DNA from: Pelecanus crispus
Lineage: Eukaryota; Chordata; Aves; Pelecaniformes; Pelecanidae
Length of the DNA stretch: 64,000 nucleotides
Direction: 5' to 3'
Assembly (NCBI RefSeq): GCF_030463565.1
Contig: NC_134644.1
Span: 101,056,765 to 101,120,764, forward strand
Below, piece after piece: positions 45,566 through 58,475 of the stretch (positions within the stretch are counted from its first letter, which is position 1; each line of letters opens with the position of its first letter). A model generated the notes under the pieces. It did no database searches and was not told where the DNA came from. It saw only the letters and a list, made by a program, of their open reading frames with translations. The position numbers and the translations under genes were made by a program.

Positions 45566-48500
45566 AAATATCCTAATGAATATGTATAACAGGATCAAAT
45601 CAAATCACCAGGTAACTCTTAATCATGACACTTTGTAGTGTTTGAGTGAGTGCTTCATTTCACAACCTGACTATTCTTCTACCTTTCCTAGTTAGTACAA
45701 TATTAGTACTATTTAGTACAAAAAAGTAGTAATTTCCCGGACTTTTTAAAAATGATGCTAAAAAAAGTAGGAATTCCACTGGCCAGTGGTGTTCTGACAC
45801 CCAGATGGTCTTCAGCAAGGCAAGTCCTCCTACGTCAGGACACTGACCTTTGCCCCATGAGGTATCAGAAGAATAACCTATAGCAACTCCTCCCTTTAGA
45901 GGAAGGAGACTGAAGGAGAGTTTGGACTCTTACTGGGGCGGGACTGACAAGTACCTGCCAACATCAGAATGACCATGGCTTCCTGAAATGAAGTCCAGGG
46001 GCAAGGGGGCAGAGGGTTTTCTGCCCATTCTTGCTTTTTGTCCTCTTTCTTATGACAGGCTGCTGATTTGTTGTCTTCTCACTTCTGCACCTTGCCAAGT
46101 TTTACTCTGGACTCCAAGTTCAGGCTCAGCCATTCCTAGTTTCCAGCCACGTGGCCTTCATGCCCATACTCCACCAGCTGCCCTGTAGCTGTGGCACTCA
46201 CCCCCTTAGCTCTCTGAGCCAGTGGGCCTTAGCCAGAAAGGCTGCTAGATGAGTTACCACTTGTTGTGGGAATGCTCTCTTCCTAGGTGCAAAACTGCCA
46301 AGTGGAAGACTTGTCCCATAGCTTGTTGGTCCTGGATTGCCCAGGTCACTAAGGACGTGAGACACTGATCATGGGACAGCAGTCCTGCCAAGCTCCATCA
46401 TGGACACTGGGATCTTGTGCAAGACACCTCTTCTGAGTGCGCAAGCAGCAGGCATTGGTGCCTGGTTACTGTCTAAGCTGCATCTTCAATGCACGTTTCT
46501 ATAGATGTGATAATTATTACCACAGATTTTTTTTTCTCATTGAAAGAATAAATATGCAGAGTGTTACTAATGCTAGTTTAATTTCAACTCCAGAACAGGA
46601 AAAACAATAATGGGACACATTGTTTAATGAAAGTCTGTGGGACTCGTTCCTCAGTTTTTGTGATCTAATATTTACAAACCCAAAGTAATTTAAAAAGTCT
46701 TTGACATGCTTACAATAGATCCTTCAGAGCCCTGGATACCAGATAATGCTACAACTGTATCACAGAACAAAAAAGAATAAGACAGGATATCTCTGTTCAT
46801 GCCAGTAAGCATCCAAGCCACATTCTCTTTGCATCCGAGTTTTAGAATGGATGTTTTCAACTTACTTTACGTACTAAAGATGTGTTTATAAGATAAGCTT
46901 AACATTGATATGGAAAGAAAACACATAGAACTGCTTTAAGATTTATGCTTTAAATAAGCAGATAGCAGCTCAGAAAATCATATTCCACCAGCTTGTTCTC
47001 TCCTACAAATATTTTTAATGTTCTTTGGGAATGACCGTTTAGGAACCCAGGCTCCCTCACCATCAGAAGTGTTCTACGCACTCCTGTGCTGTATATTAAG
47101 ATGTTGCTTCTCAGCTAATTTCTACCGTGCAGTGTTTATGCATTCCATTTTCAAAACCTAAGTGTCCTACTGAATCAATCAGCATCAGAAAAGTAAATAC
47201 AGCTTAGATTTAGCAAAAATGTTAGTGACTCTTCTTTCAGTGTTTTCTGTCCATATGATGGCTGCTAGATTCCCTTTTCTTTCCTTGTTTCTCCCTTTGT
47301 TAGCTACTGGCCCTTTTTTCTTAGTCAGTAGTACCTCACTTTTACTCATTAGGCTGTGCAGTAGGCAAGCCAAGAGTGATGAGTCAGCCAGCAGCACCGC
47401 TCAGCCTTACATTGATCAACAACAGTTTGCTAGGTGGAACAATCAAAACGAATTTGTTTTAGCAGGAAGCTGAGGACAGAAAAGGTCTAGCAGCCAACAT
47501 GTACAACGTCGTTCAGTCCGACTAGGTTCTTTTTGGGAACAGCATGTGGACCTGCTGCTCTCATCCATGCCTTCTATGAGAGAACTGAGCAATACCCACC
47601 TTGCTGCATATAAGAGAAAATACAGATAAGTGAAGAGCTAGTCTGTGCCAAGGAGTAGTTTTAAAGTATGTTTTATTGCCAGCTTTAGAAGAAGTGAAAA
47701 TTGAGGAGTACATTTATATTTAAAAGTACTCATGGGATGTTATCTAGATAAACAGAAATAACTTGAATTTAAACTGCAAAGAGGTCAAAAGAAAGGCATT
47801 TGAAAAGAGAAGCAGCGACGAATACCATTTCAGGATTGGGGAGAACATATTTTGCCTAATTGTACTGCCACACCTGTAAAGCAGAAAGCCAGCAGTCAGG
47901 GTAAGGACTAATTTGTTCAGGTACAACTGTTACTATCTGTGAAATATCACCTGAATGCGTTACTTAATACAGACCACGGATGGCTTCAGCCTCACATGCA
48001 TTTGCATTAATCTGTTCCCCTGTCATCCCCCTGCGTTACCCCTGTAACAGCTTGTTGCACACCAAACTTCAGCTGTGCTAAGCTCCCACAGCAATCCCAC
48101 TGACATTAATGGGAAGTGAGCTTGTCCAGCAACTCGCAAGGCGCAGTCCAACTGGCAAAGCTTTACCCTTAGTCTTTTCAGTGGGTGGAAAGCATATTTT
48201 CCTTGCCTTATCTGTCCTATCCCTTAGAAGGAATGAGGATGTTTGCCAGAGGCCAAGCTCCTGTTTTCCTGCGCAGCTGCCTGCCCCAAACACTGCTGGT
48301 CCAGCAAACACTGGAGGTGGGGGGTCGCCTCCAGTTTACTGTGGGGTTTTTGGGGGTACCTGTGCCCATGGAAACGTCCTGCCCCAGTCCTGCCCTCTGC
48401 TGCATCTGTACTAGGAATGACTTTGGCCCCGTGACCTGGAAAGCAGCAAAATTCAACTCAGAGAAGCCCTGGTCCAACTCATTTCGAAGCCCCTGCATTT

Positions 48501-51500
48501 CACTGTCCTGTATTTTCCGGCTTTCTCCCATCACAGCATTCTGGATCCCTCTTACAATCTCTAACAATGTACATGGTTTACATACTCAAGATGAAATAGC
48601 ACATAGTTTTTCTTTCTGAATTACTTCAGGGAAGACGACTTTCAAAGACTTGATGTCAGATTCTGGGAGAAAACCCCTGAGTTAGTGCTCTTTTAAACAA
48701 GAAGAGTCAAGCGGTATCTATATTGTTACTGAACACTCCAGGCACACTGAGATGATGATACCACTAATATTAGAATTCACATAAATCTCTTCATATTTCT
48801 CTCATTTTAGTATGCATCCCCCAGTTAAAAACCACTTTTCTCTGCTTGTTGGAGAGTGGATGGGTGGGACACGATAAAATAATACATCTTAAGGGAAGAA
48901 AAACATTTTAAGTCCATTTGGTATCTGTAAGTGTTGCTTGACTTGGTTTTATATTATCTGAGAAGCTTAACAAATCCAGTCTTTTCAGATGATTACGCTA
49001 CTGTAAATAACAACCTACAGACAGCAATAGCAGTAATCTCTTGGGAGAAATAATAACAACAACTAACAAACACTGTTTAAACTACTGGTAAGTAGTGCTT
49101 GTGTAATTGCACATGGTTTATGACTATGAGATCACACGTGTTAAGTACAGAACATTGCTGTCTCTGACACCATAGCCTAAAATCAATAATCTCTACATAA
49201 AAATTATAGTACTCGTGGACTAGACAACAAGTTGGTTTTGAGGCTGGCTGTGGTTACTGTTTGCCAGTGTGTTCTCCTCCGGGCAAGAGCTCCCGTCGGT
49301 TGCTTGCGTGCTGACTGCTGTGGCTCCATTACTTGACTCCAGTACACCCAGCACAGCACCCCAGGAAACTGCATCTGGTTCATGGACAATCTGAAGTCTT
49401 CTCCAGTGTCCCAAATCTGGGGTGCAAAAATTACTCTTCTCTCAAGTGAAGAAATTGTTTACAAGCTGCTAACCACGCACAGCGCATGTGAACATTGTCC
49501 CTTTTCTCTGAGAGTCTTGACTCCAAAGCATAGTTTGTGTAAAAGGAGAATAAGTGCCCCTCTTGTGGGTACCTCTGTTTCAGCACAGGTCACACACAAG
49601 CAAGTTCTCAGCATCAGGTTTTGGAATTTCTGAAGACAGCTGCCTACCTGTTTGTGGGAAGAAAGCGTTTCCTGCCTCATCCTATCAAAATAAATTGGTA
49701 TCCATGCACATTCAGTGCCTCCGTATAGATCTGATAAATCTACAGCAATAAAAGCTTATGAGCAGAGATGCAGGCCTGGTCTGCTTGGTCAGTACCTGGC
49801 AGGTGTTGGACACTGGGTAAGCAAGGGTAATAGGGAATGTCTGAATTTGGGCTGTGATCCCATTTACATCCCGAGGAACAGCAGTACTACAAGACAGCTT
49901 CTCTTGATTCTCTTCTCCCAGGGGAAGGAGATGCCTCTAAAAGGACACCATAAACACACACATGCATTGCCTACACGCAGTGTGTTGGTCATTACTTTCA
50001 TGACTAATCATGTTTCATGACATCAAGATGACACAGAGGGGACAGAATTAAGAATCTTCTAATATAACTGTCTGTTGGCCCAAATCCTCTCTCATCTTCC
50101 AGCTTAGATGGTGACTTGGATGCTGGTAACCCCTGCGTGCTCACAGAAGGGAGTGACGGGGTGACCCCACCCACGCGGAGGAGTGCTCCTGTGGTCTGAA
50201 CTCCACCCAAGCAATTAGAGCGGTTAATTGCGTGAAACCTTCAGGCCACAGCTGCTTACCAAGACAGCGGAGGGCTGGCTGTACAGTGTGCGTCTCCCCT
50301 GTCCTGTGACTACAGCTGCATCCCTCACCAGGTGGCTAAGCGAACATGGTGGGGGTGAGTACCTGCAGGCAATCTCATGGTGGGAGTCTGCCTTCCAGCT
50401 CAGGACCAAAATGCAGGCACCCACTTTTAAATGACTGGAAAAAGCCAGCAGCCTCTGGCAGTGTGCCTGAACAGCAGTTCTTGCATGAGGGACAACAGAG
50501 GCAGTATAGGGTCTGATAATAACCTTAATAAAAGAGGAAATCTCAGGAATTTCAACAAGAGCTAGACTTAGAGCAAGGTGAGAGGACTGGAACCAGGACT
50601 GCAGACAAATTGCCCAGACAATATAAGGCTATGCCAAAGAGAAAGCATTTATAAAACACTCTGTGGGTGATTCTTAATGCTTGGAAATAACACATATGGC
50701 ATTATGGTGGTTTTATATTTGGAATAAAGAGCATAAATAGAGCATAATTCACTACTTCAAACTGCCTTTCTGGAAGGTATGTCATAGCTGGTGATGTGGA
50801 GTCAATGGCTGCCATCAGTCTCATGTGCACAAGTGACAGCAGCTAATAGGCACAAGCCTTGTTCTCCTCATATTAAACGGGCTTTTGTTAGTGAAGCTGA
50901 TCGCAAAGCACAATCAAGCAAATATTTTTGGCCTCTAACAACCAAGAATTTGTTTGTTGGTCATGCTTCATCTTTTGTATCAGGCTGTACAAAATCAGAG
51001 AGCTAAGAAATAAATACCAGCAACTCCTTTCCAGCATTATGTGAGCCCTTCCCATGAGTTTTATAAATTGAGAATTATTACCACCGTTTTAGTGAAGTAT
51101 GAGATGTTCCATGCCGGTACCCTGGTTCGGCCCCATGCTTCCTGAACACTTGGGTATGTCAAACCCCACTGTGAAACCCCATCTGCAAACGGTTTATTTC
51201 AGCAGCTGTCTCCACATTCTTATAGTTTACCTAATAATTAATTTACCTAATAATGAATTGGAAGCCAAATTCTCAGTGTACCTTGAGAAGTCCTTCTGAA
51301 GGATCACACTGGGACAGAGGATGAAAAAGCCATTCAAAAAGTCATTCTTCCTGTACATTTCCTGTATACAGCGCCACTGGGACACGCAGACCTCTCCGGA
51401 GCCTTTGGGCAGTGATTCTCACCCCAAGGTCTGTTTATATCTTTCATAAAAGATATGCATAGGTCACATGGATGATTTTTGGAACAAGCAGCGGAACCCT

Positions 51501-52442
51501 GCTCTTCCACCTTTCACACACATGCTCTGCTCAGTGCACATGACAGTCTCTCGATTAACCCCTCCAACTCTACGCATCATGGGATTGCACCCACTGCAAA
51601 TCAGTTGTACAGCCCTGGTAGTTCGGACACTCTCCAGAGAGTGGGAGGGGTGCTTTGAACCTGCTATGTGAAAAGAGGAGACTGAGCCCATATCAAAGAG
51701 TGAGGAGGAAGCACCCTCACCCCTGGGCGGTTGGATAAGGAGAGCAGGAACTGCAGCAGCATCCCTGCACTGGCTGTATTTCAAGTGAGGGCAATAGCCT
51801 ACAATAGCCTTTTTACAGAGCGCGATCTGGCAGGGTGCTGCATCTGCTGCTGCAGGACAGAACGTGGGCAGGAGGCTGGCACCGAGCTGCTCGGCTCTCT
51901 TGAGGCTGACACGTCTCTGGGCACGCTCAAATGCAGAGCTTCAGATGCCCGGGTAACCATCCAGCATCCAGTCAGCAGCTGCATGAGGACATGGATGTTT
52001 GGGCACAGACTGTCTAAACTCAGCCCGGATCCCTTTTGGGGATCTGCTCCTCTCTGAAGACTTGGGAATAAGTCTTGCCAACTCAGTGGATTTTGACTCA
52101 ACACCCGTATCATCTGACCAGCTCACATAACACGCCTTGTCACCAGAAGGTGACCTCGTATTGCTACCAGTACTGGATCTGAAGTGGTGAAAGCATGAGC
52201 ATCCATGGAAAAAAAAATTATCAAGGCCAGACAGGGGCCCTCTTGTCATTCTCCCAGAACTTCTCTGCCTTTCAGGCCACGTCCTTATTACCTTCATGAC
52301 CTATTGAACACTACTGTCTACCTCCAGCTTTTCCAAACTTATGTCATGAGCTCAAGCCAAGACACTGGACAAGGTTAAAAATCCTGTCCTACAACATACA
52401 TTTCTAAGCAGTTCTCAAAAGACATAACTTCCTTTGCACCTC
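45566..52442. other. Intergenic sequence downstream of INO80C
   Basis: No gene is recognised. The stretch 45.78-46.49 kb is GC-richer than its flanks and may be an unrecognised old element. The remainder is AT-rich with overlapping short frames on both strands (for example around 48.1-48.6 and 51.5-52.3 kb) and no family motif. In mammals a zinc-finger cluster and MAPRE2 follow INO80C; no zinc-finger or MAPRE2 exon was found. Confidence 0.6.
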
Positions 52443-52530
52443 TATACTGGGTGTAGCTGGCAAGGTTTTGGCAGGAGGAGGGGCTACAGGGGTGGCCTCT
52501 GTGGGAAGAGGTTCCAGGGCTGTAGGATGT
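52443..52530 (+). mobile_element. Fragment of an LTR related to the intron 2 LTR
   Basis: The blocks TACTGGGTGTAGCTGGCAAG, GTTTTGGCAGGAGG and GGGCTACAGGGGTGGC, followed by CTCTGTGGGAAGAGG, align in order with the start of the minus-strand LTR at 36139 downward (TGTATTGGGTTT, AGATTTTGGTAGC, GCTACAGGGGTGGC, TTCTGTGAGAAGC). About 85 bases are clearly related. Beyond about 52530 similarity is lost, so this is a diverged or truncated LTR. The minus-strand open frame at 52404-52604 is explained by it. Confidence 0.65.
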
Positions 52531-55500
52531 GTAACAATTACAGATGCAGTTTCCTGACCCCCTAAAAATGAATATTTGAAGTAGCAGCCTGGTTTTTGGG
52601 TCATACAGAAGGAGAAGCTTTATTTTGTCCTAAATAGCACATAGAAGTTTGATCAAGTAGTAATTATATCTGAGCTACTAAGAAATAATCTCCAAGGCAT
52701 AATTAGTAACAGCACCTTCCCTGGGAAATGTGATTCCCTCCACCTCCCACTTCCCCTCCCTACTCCAAAAAAACCACCAACCAATCAACCAACCAACCAA
52801 AACCCTTCAAACCACCACAGCCCTGTGATATTCATCTTAAAAATGAGGACTGAAAAATAAATGACCAAGTCAATCAAAGGAAGGTGTTTATATAAAATTA
52901 ACAGAATTCACCTGGAGATCTGCAGAAACTGCTTACTGAATACAGAGAAGCAGCACTGGAAGAAGAAAAATTGCAAGTGGAAAAGCAAGAAGAAAAGCTG
53001 AAACCACAAGAGGAAAGCTAATGGCCCACGTTGCCAAAAAGACAGCCTTCTGCAAAGGGTAATCGAAACCCCAGGATGGGCCAAAACCAGAAGCATCCTC
53101 TACAGCAGTCCTTCTGTCAAAAGGGCCATTGAAGCAAAGCTTAAAATGGAATGAATTCACCAGAAAACCAAAAATGGCTTGCCATGGAGCCAGCCAGCTA
53201 TCCTAATATACAAAGCGTTTTCCATCAGCAAGCGTATTTCTGTTTCTCAAACTGTATGGCTACCCAAGGCTCGCAGTTACCACTTGAGAAACTTAAAACT
53301 TAAGTAAATAAAAAAGACACATGCACACGCTGAGACCTTCCAGATTTCACTCAAGCAGGCATGCGGGCACTTCTTCTGTTCTTAATACTGTCTCTTTCCT
53401 GCCAACTTCTCTAGATTAGGGATATTTGCCACGCTGTAACTTTATCTACAAACCCTGAATGTAAATATATGTACAAAACCTTAATGTAAATATATGCATT
53501 GGAAAGATTTTGCCAGGAATTTAGAGTGCATGAGCACTTCAGGCTTATCTCTGGGTAATGACTTCCATTTGATCCAGCTAACACAAATTCTCCTCTAGAT
53601 GAGCCCACGTCCAGGGCTGCGCGGCAGCGGGCAGGTACCGACCTCCACGCCTCGGGCTCCTGTGGGAGCCAAGACCCGTGAGCAGCGCTGGGGATGGCAC
53701 TGGGATCACCGTCACAAGAGTGCCAGGGCTTACGGGCAGATTTCTTTGTTTTTCTTGGCTCAGACTTTATATACATCTCTATACAGAACAACCCCCACGG
53801 GTACGCGTTTTGAATGGTACTCTGTTATAAAACTCGTACAACTGGAAAACTATTGTACCTGCGCACACGTGGGGGTGCACCCTATAAATAATTTATCACA
53901 GTTAAGCAAAAGCTAAGGGATAAACTTTGATTTCGTTTGCTAAAATAGAAAACCTAAAATTGCTAATAAGTCACTAAGAGCTATTCAACAGATTGTCTGT
54001 TACAGGAAATCTTGCCAGGATGCTCAAGTGGTTTATGGCCATCTCGGATATCTGGGGAAGAGTGAAATGGGTCTAATGTTTCTGAAGTTTCATGGGGTTT
54101 TGAGAAAACCAGACATCTGCGTTTTAATCTTTGGAAAATCCTGAGATCAGCAAGACTATCGTCTGCAGGATTTAACCACAAGTTGGACCCACCTCTTAGC
54201 AAGTCTAAAAGTCTTATGATTGCTGTAAAAAAAAAAAAAAACCAACCAACCCCCTTTTTTTTATACGTACACGTAACGATGGGGTTTGTGCGGTAAAACA
54301 TTTGTCTTTAAATGGCAGGGTAAGAACATGATAATTCATGCTTTCTGCGTAACCGAGTTAACTGGATGTGTCTCAGTGACTGATTTAAATCACTGCAGCT
54401 TTTCACCTGCTTCTTTGTCAGCGATATGTTTATTGCAGCTGTGTGTGTGTCAGCCCACTAACACCACCACAAAAAGGGGTAAGAGCAACTCTGAGGCAAG
54501 ACTCAAAGGCTTGCAAAGCGCTCCTCCTGCCTTTTGGCCACTCCTGTTACCCAGCTATCGTCACCTCTACCTTCCATGGGGAAAAATTTTTTTTTACACA
54601 CCGGGTATGCGGTTCAACCGAGAGCTGCCGTGTGTGCACACAGCGCTTTTTGCTGACAGGCGCACTTTTTAAAGTTTCACTTTTCCTCTCTTATTACTCG
54701 TCCTCCCAACTTTGCAAGTCAGGAAAGAACTGAATGCAGGTCTAAATCTTCACAATATTTGAGATTTGGAGTAGAGTGGGACATTGAAATAGCTCCAACA
54801 CTGTCAGGAGGGACCTCCAACTAAAAATGTGGTAGCAGAAAGACTTCCCTTTCAGCGTGAAATCGAGCATGTCAACCGGTCAGATTTACACATCCTTTCA
54901 TATGTACTAATCTACACCACCTTCACTGCTTTACACATTTCTAGTATTTACTTTGACTTCCTACATCCTCTGTTAATCAAGTCTTACTTTTCCATGACAC
55001 AGGCAGCTATCCTGAACTTTTCTAGAAGCTGATATGACACACTCCCCTTTGGAAAATGCAATAAAGCAGGGGTGCACGCCCAATGCAATATTTACAGTAG
55101 TTAGAGCACTGCTCATTAACAAATGAAAATAGGTGGATTGTGCTGTACAGTGCACCAGTGCTGTGGCAGCAATACTGCATTGCTCCATAAATAAGACAAA
55201 ACCCAACACCATTAAAGCCATTTATGGCACTTGTTTCCAACAGGGACACTAGTTCCAGGCATTTGGAACAAAGAACACATTGTATTTTACTCTTTTTTCA
55301 TCTTTCTGCTTCTAGGCTGGGCAAATTAACATTGTTTTCTTACCACAAACCTCTGGAGACATCATGGTATAAGAACATTTTTCTGAACAATCACGCTAAA
55401 AAAGCAATCAGCCAGCTACTGCGCTTTGGAGGAAGGAGGTGGCATCTGCATTCATGCACCTTGAAAACAAGTTATCCTGCAGGGAGCCAGGCTGGGTGAA

Positions 55501-55710
55501 CAGGGGGTAGGCAGAAGTACTGCAAAATCTTCTCCCTTCCACACAGGGCCAGCGTAGCTCATTAAAGTCACTAGAAACAGCAGCACATGCCATAGCGGTG
55601 ATCACAGATGAAGAGACTTACACACTTCTTCAGCGTGCCTTATCATAATCTATCCCCACCTATACGCTGATTTAGACAAGTAGAGAGGCATGTTGTCCCC
55701 CTTCCCTCCC
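52531..55710. other. Intergenic sequence
   Basis: No gene is recognised. It contains an A/C-rich (CCAA)n-like tract at about 52765-52812, an isolated coiled-coil-like frame at 52902-53021, and an A15 run with a following CCAACCAACC tract at about 54226-54250. Other frames on both strands carry no motif. Confidence 0.55.
52902..53021 (+). other. Short coiled-coil-like reading frame, unassigned
   Basis: A 39-codon frame ending TAA at 53019-53021 reads DLQKLLTEYREAALEEEKL and then QVEKQEEKLKPQEES. It is rich in Glu and Lys with Leu/Ala spacing like a coiled coil. A stop codon lies immediately before it, at 52899-52901. AACAG at its start could be a splice acceptor, but the pyrimidine tract is poor. 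It resembles the charged helical tails of Myb/SANT-like transposase-derived proteins in general character only. It may be the last exon of an unknown gene, a decayed coding fragment, or purine-rich sequence by chance. Confidence 0.25.
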
Positions 55711-55719
55711 TCTCCACAC

Positions 55720-56620
55720 AGGGGGAACGCACAGGCCAGCTCCTGTCCCGGACAGCTCATCTGCTGCCGGCTGTCCCGCCCGGCCGCAGCACAGTGCTGC
55801 GTGATGGAGGTTGCCTAAAACTGCAGCGATGGGAACCCCACCACAAGGAAATGTGTGGGCACCGCTAAAAGGGAGAAATACAGAAAAAGGAAACAAAAAG
55901 GACCATCATCCAATCTGTAACATATTTCTATAGAGAAAATCCACTTTATAATAGTAGCCATTATATTTTTATATCTTTTTTTTTTTCTGTGGTGGCCAAG
56001 CTTTAGTGGAGCAAAGCTTTAGTTAGTTTCTGAGAAAGGAGCCAGAGGTTTGGTGCCTCGGTGTGGGGTGGGGAAGGGAGAAGAACCGAGAAAATAACTT
56101 TTTAACTTTTGCAATAGGCTCACACGGGACTATCCGCCAAACCCACCCCCAGCCAAGCAGCTGGGGAGCTCAGGGGCTGAATCAGTGGTGCAACGCGTCT
56201 ATCTGAACTTCACAGGACACACAGATGCTGGGCTTGATATCTGCCAGACAGATAGATTTCCGGGCAAAAACTGCCCCCCCCCACCCCCCCGCTTCCCTGC
56301 TTCTCCTCTGCCATCAAGTACAGGAACCAGCCATCTGCTGCCATGAGCTCAGAGGAGCAGTGCCTCCATCCGAGCCGGTCACAGCGTGTGCTCCCCGCAG
56401 CACTATCCGCTTTCCGCTCCAAGCGGTGACGCACCGCGACGTTCCCCTCCGGCCGGGGACTCCAGGAAGCGAGCTGTTTGAGTTGGATGCGGGCGCAATG
56501 ACACAGACACAGGTGGCTCCATCTATTGCGACACGGGGTCAAGCCTGCCGAGAAGGGTCCTACTTTCCCCAGTTGTTTCCCTAGGGACCAGGAAACAGGC
56601 TGAAAAGCCGGCCCCTTGCT
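55720..56620. promoter_or_regulatory. CpG-rich patch, possible orphan regulatory region
   Basis: Two clusters of undepleted CpG, at about 55735-55800 and 56180-56610, stand out against CpG-poor flanks. The second includes CCGCTTTCCGCTCC, GCGGTGACGCACCGCGACG and CCTCCGGCCGGGGAC. A T run of about 12 and AT-rich sequence separate them. No gene start is recognised. A small CpG island far from a known gene can mark an unannotated promoter or an enhancer, but GC-rich repeats can look similar. Confidence 0.4.
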
Positions 56621-57035
56621 GGAATTAAATTATATTAAAGTTCACTCCATGAATACCTGCGCAGCTCCCTGGTGTTTCTTGATAAATCAGCCCAGGCCCC
56701 AGCAACAGGAAGAGGCAAAATCTCACTTCTGTACCACATTTGGGGAAAATTACAACCTAGACTTGGAAGTCACTTTGTGGCTGACGTGTGTTTCCACTGC
56801 AGAGTTGGCCAAAATCCCGCTCCCAGCCGACTCCAGTTGCAAGATGGTTGGGTCTGGTGCAGAGCTGGACGGGTACCTGTCCTTTGCAGTAGGAAACCAC
56901 TTCCAAAGTAGCCGTCTGAAAGATGTTCTTGCTAAAATGAGGGACATCTCAGGATGCGTGCAGTTTTGATTTTAAACTCCTCTTCCTCGTCTGTTTTTTT
57001 ACTCTCTGGTTGATTTTTGTTATAATACCCACTTT

Positions 57036-57222
57036 AATCATAGAATCATAGAATCGTTTAGGTTGGAAAAGACCTTTAAGATCATCCAGTCCAACCATTA
57101 ACCTACCCTACCAAGTCTACTCTAAACCAATCAAGGGTAGACTAGACTAAACCATGTCCCAAGTGCCACATCTACCCGTTTTTTGAACACTTCCAGGGAT
57201 GGTGACTCCACCACCTCTCTAA
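57036..57222 (-). mobile_element. CR1 LINE 3'-end fragment, antisense
   Basis: The plus strand starts with the antisense CR1 tail (ATCATAGAATCATAGAATCG), followed by TTTAGGTTGGAAAAGACCTT and GATCATCCAGTCCAACCATT, and ends in TGGTGACTCCACCACCTCTC. It is little diverged, a 5'-truncated recent copy. It carries the extra segment CCAATCAAGGGTAGACTAG, shared in reverse with the copy at 18243-18348. Confidence 0.92.
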
Positions 57223-58410
57223 TGTGTTCACTGACATCTTTTACCTGGTGGTATTTTCCTCCAGTGGGAGAAAGAGTCAACATTTTAAATGTATTTGAGG
57301 GAAAAAAGAAAAGCCAAGAGTCAATCTCTCTCTCAACAATGGGGGCTCCTTCCTTTTCTGGACAGTCTGCATGTGCTTCATTGCCATTAATGATTTTATC
57401 CTGAATAAAATTAGATGGACACCCCCACCCGCCAGGCCTGAGGCAAACAACCCACCGCCTGCCTTGGCCAGCATGTCAGAAGTCGCTCTCAACACTGACT
57501 CTGCAGTGTCAGCACCATTTGGTTCGGATGCAGGAGGCAGATACTCCAATTAATGCTGGCGAATGCTGCACGAGAAGACACGTATCTCAGAGAGGGGAAA
57601 AAAAGGCGCAGTTCTTCCTGGCGGGGAGCAGGGGAGGCAAGTCCACAGAGCTCAGCTTCAGTGGTCGCTTCCCTCCCCTTTCCGTCTGCGGACTCCTGGG
57701 CCAGCAGGAGCGGTGATTCACAACTTGGAGCTCCTATCACCCTCACCCCCTCTCTCTTTTTCATCACTGGTCTGGCAGTCGAAAGGCTTCCCACACGATC
57801 CCCGAGCCAAATCCTGCTGGAGCTGCAGTTGTCTCATGGTGCTCTCATCCCAAATAGCTCAGCTGCTATGCTGGCTTCTGCAGTTAGAAGCCGCTTAAAT
57901 TTTCTGCTGCCTCAATAAAATATATTTCTTGGTAGGCACAGTGAATCTGGGATTGTGAGCAAGACCATGGCATGAGGAACAGAAAGCCCAGTATTGCACA
58001 ATTGGTTTGCATCTCTGCTGAAGATTTCATTTGCAATGCTCTTCTGAAGTTAAAGCAAATTCACTGCCAGCTACAGTTACAGAAGTATTCAGTAAGAGTA
58101 ATTTATTGTACCTGATACTTGTTCTGACCGCAAATGGATAACATTTTTACAGTCTTTTTTATAACCATATAGTGAAGAGGTTCAATGAAAGCAATTTCTG
58201 CCTATGGGTTGCTGAATGGTACCAATATCTCCAAGTATTTTTGTTCAGCATTCAAATATGCTGTGTGACTGCTCACCCATGTTAAACAATATGGTTTCTA
58301 TTCCCTAACCAGATTCCTACAAAGGCCAGGACTATCTGGAAAAAAATCAAAAAGGCATTGAAAGGGGATATAGAGAGAGAGGCAACTTTAGAAAATTCAG
58401 CAATCTTCTC
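57223..58410. other. Intergenic sequence with overlapping open frames
   Basis: A GC-richer stretch at 57.42-57.90 kb has long overlapping frames on the plus strand (57553-57918 and 57563-57898) and one on the minus strand (57489-57794). The frame at 57553 ends in a TAA that is itself part of AATAAA (57914-57919). No protein family is recognised in any of them, and having three frames open together argues that this reflects composition rather than coding. The remainder is AT-rich and unassigned. Confidence 0.45.
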
Positions 58411-58475
58411 TCCTCTTGCAAAAGTACCTCATATAAGGCTGTGCGTGTGCAGTTCAGACTTTAAAATACCCACGT
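58411..58475 (+). repeat. Dispersed repeat copy A
   Basis: This carries CTTGCAAAAG (58415-58424), AGGCTG, and then a 22-base block at 58447-58468 that begins GTGCAGTTCAGAC and ends TTTAAAATA. The same order recurs at 61580-61650. The family is not recognised. Confidence 0.65.

Noticed and set aside
52404..52604. Minus-strand frame with a proline/threonine-rich, protein-like sequence and an apparent splice acceptor
   Set aside because: The sequence aligns with the start of the LTR family seen at 36.1 kb, so it is an LTR fragment in antisense.
57489..57918. Three overlapping frames of 101-121 codons
   Set aside because: Open in several frames and on both strands at once, with no recognisable domain, so composition is the more likely cause. 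Kept only as a note beside the AATAAA.
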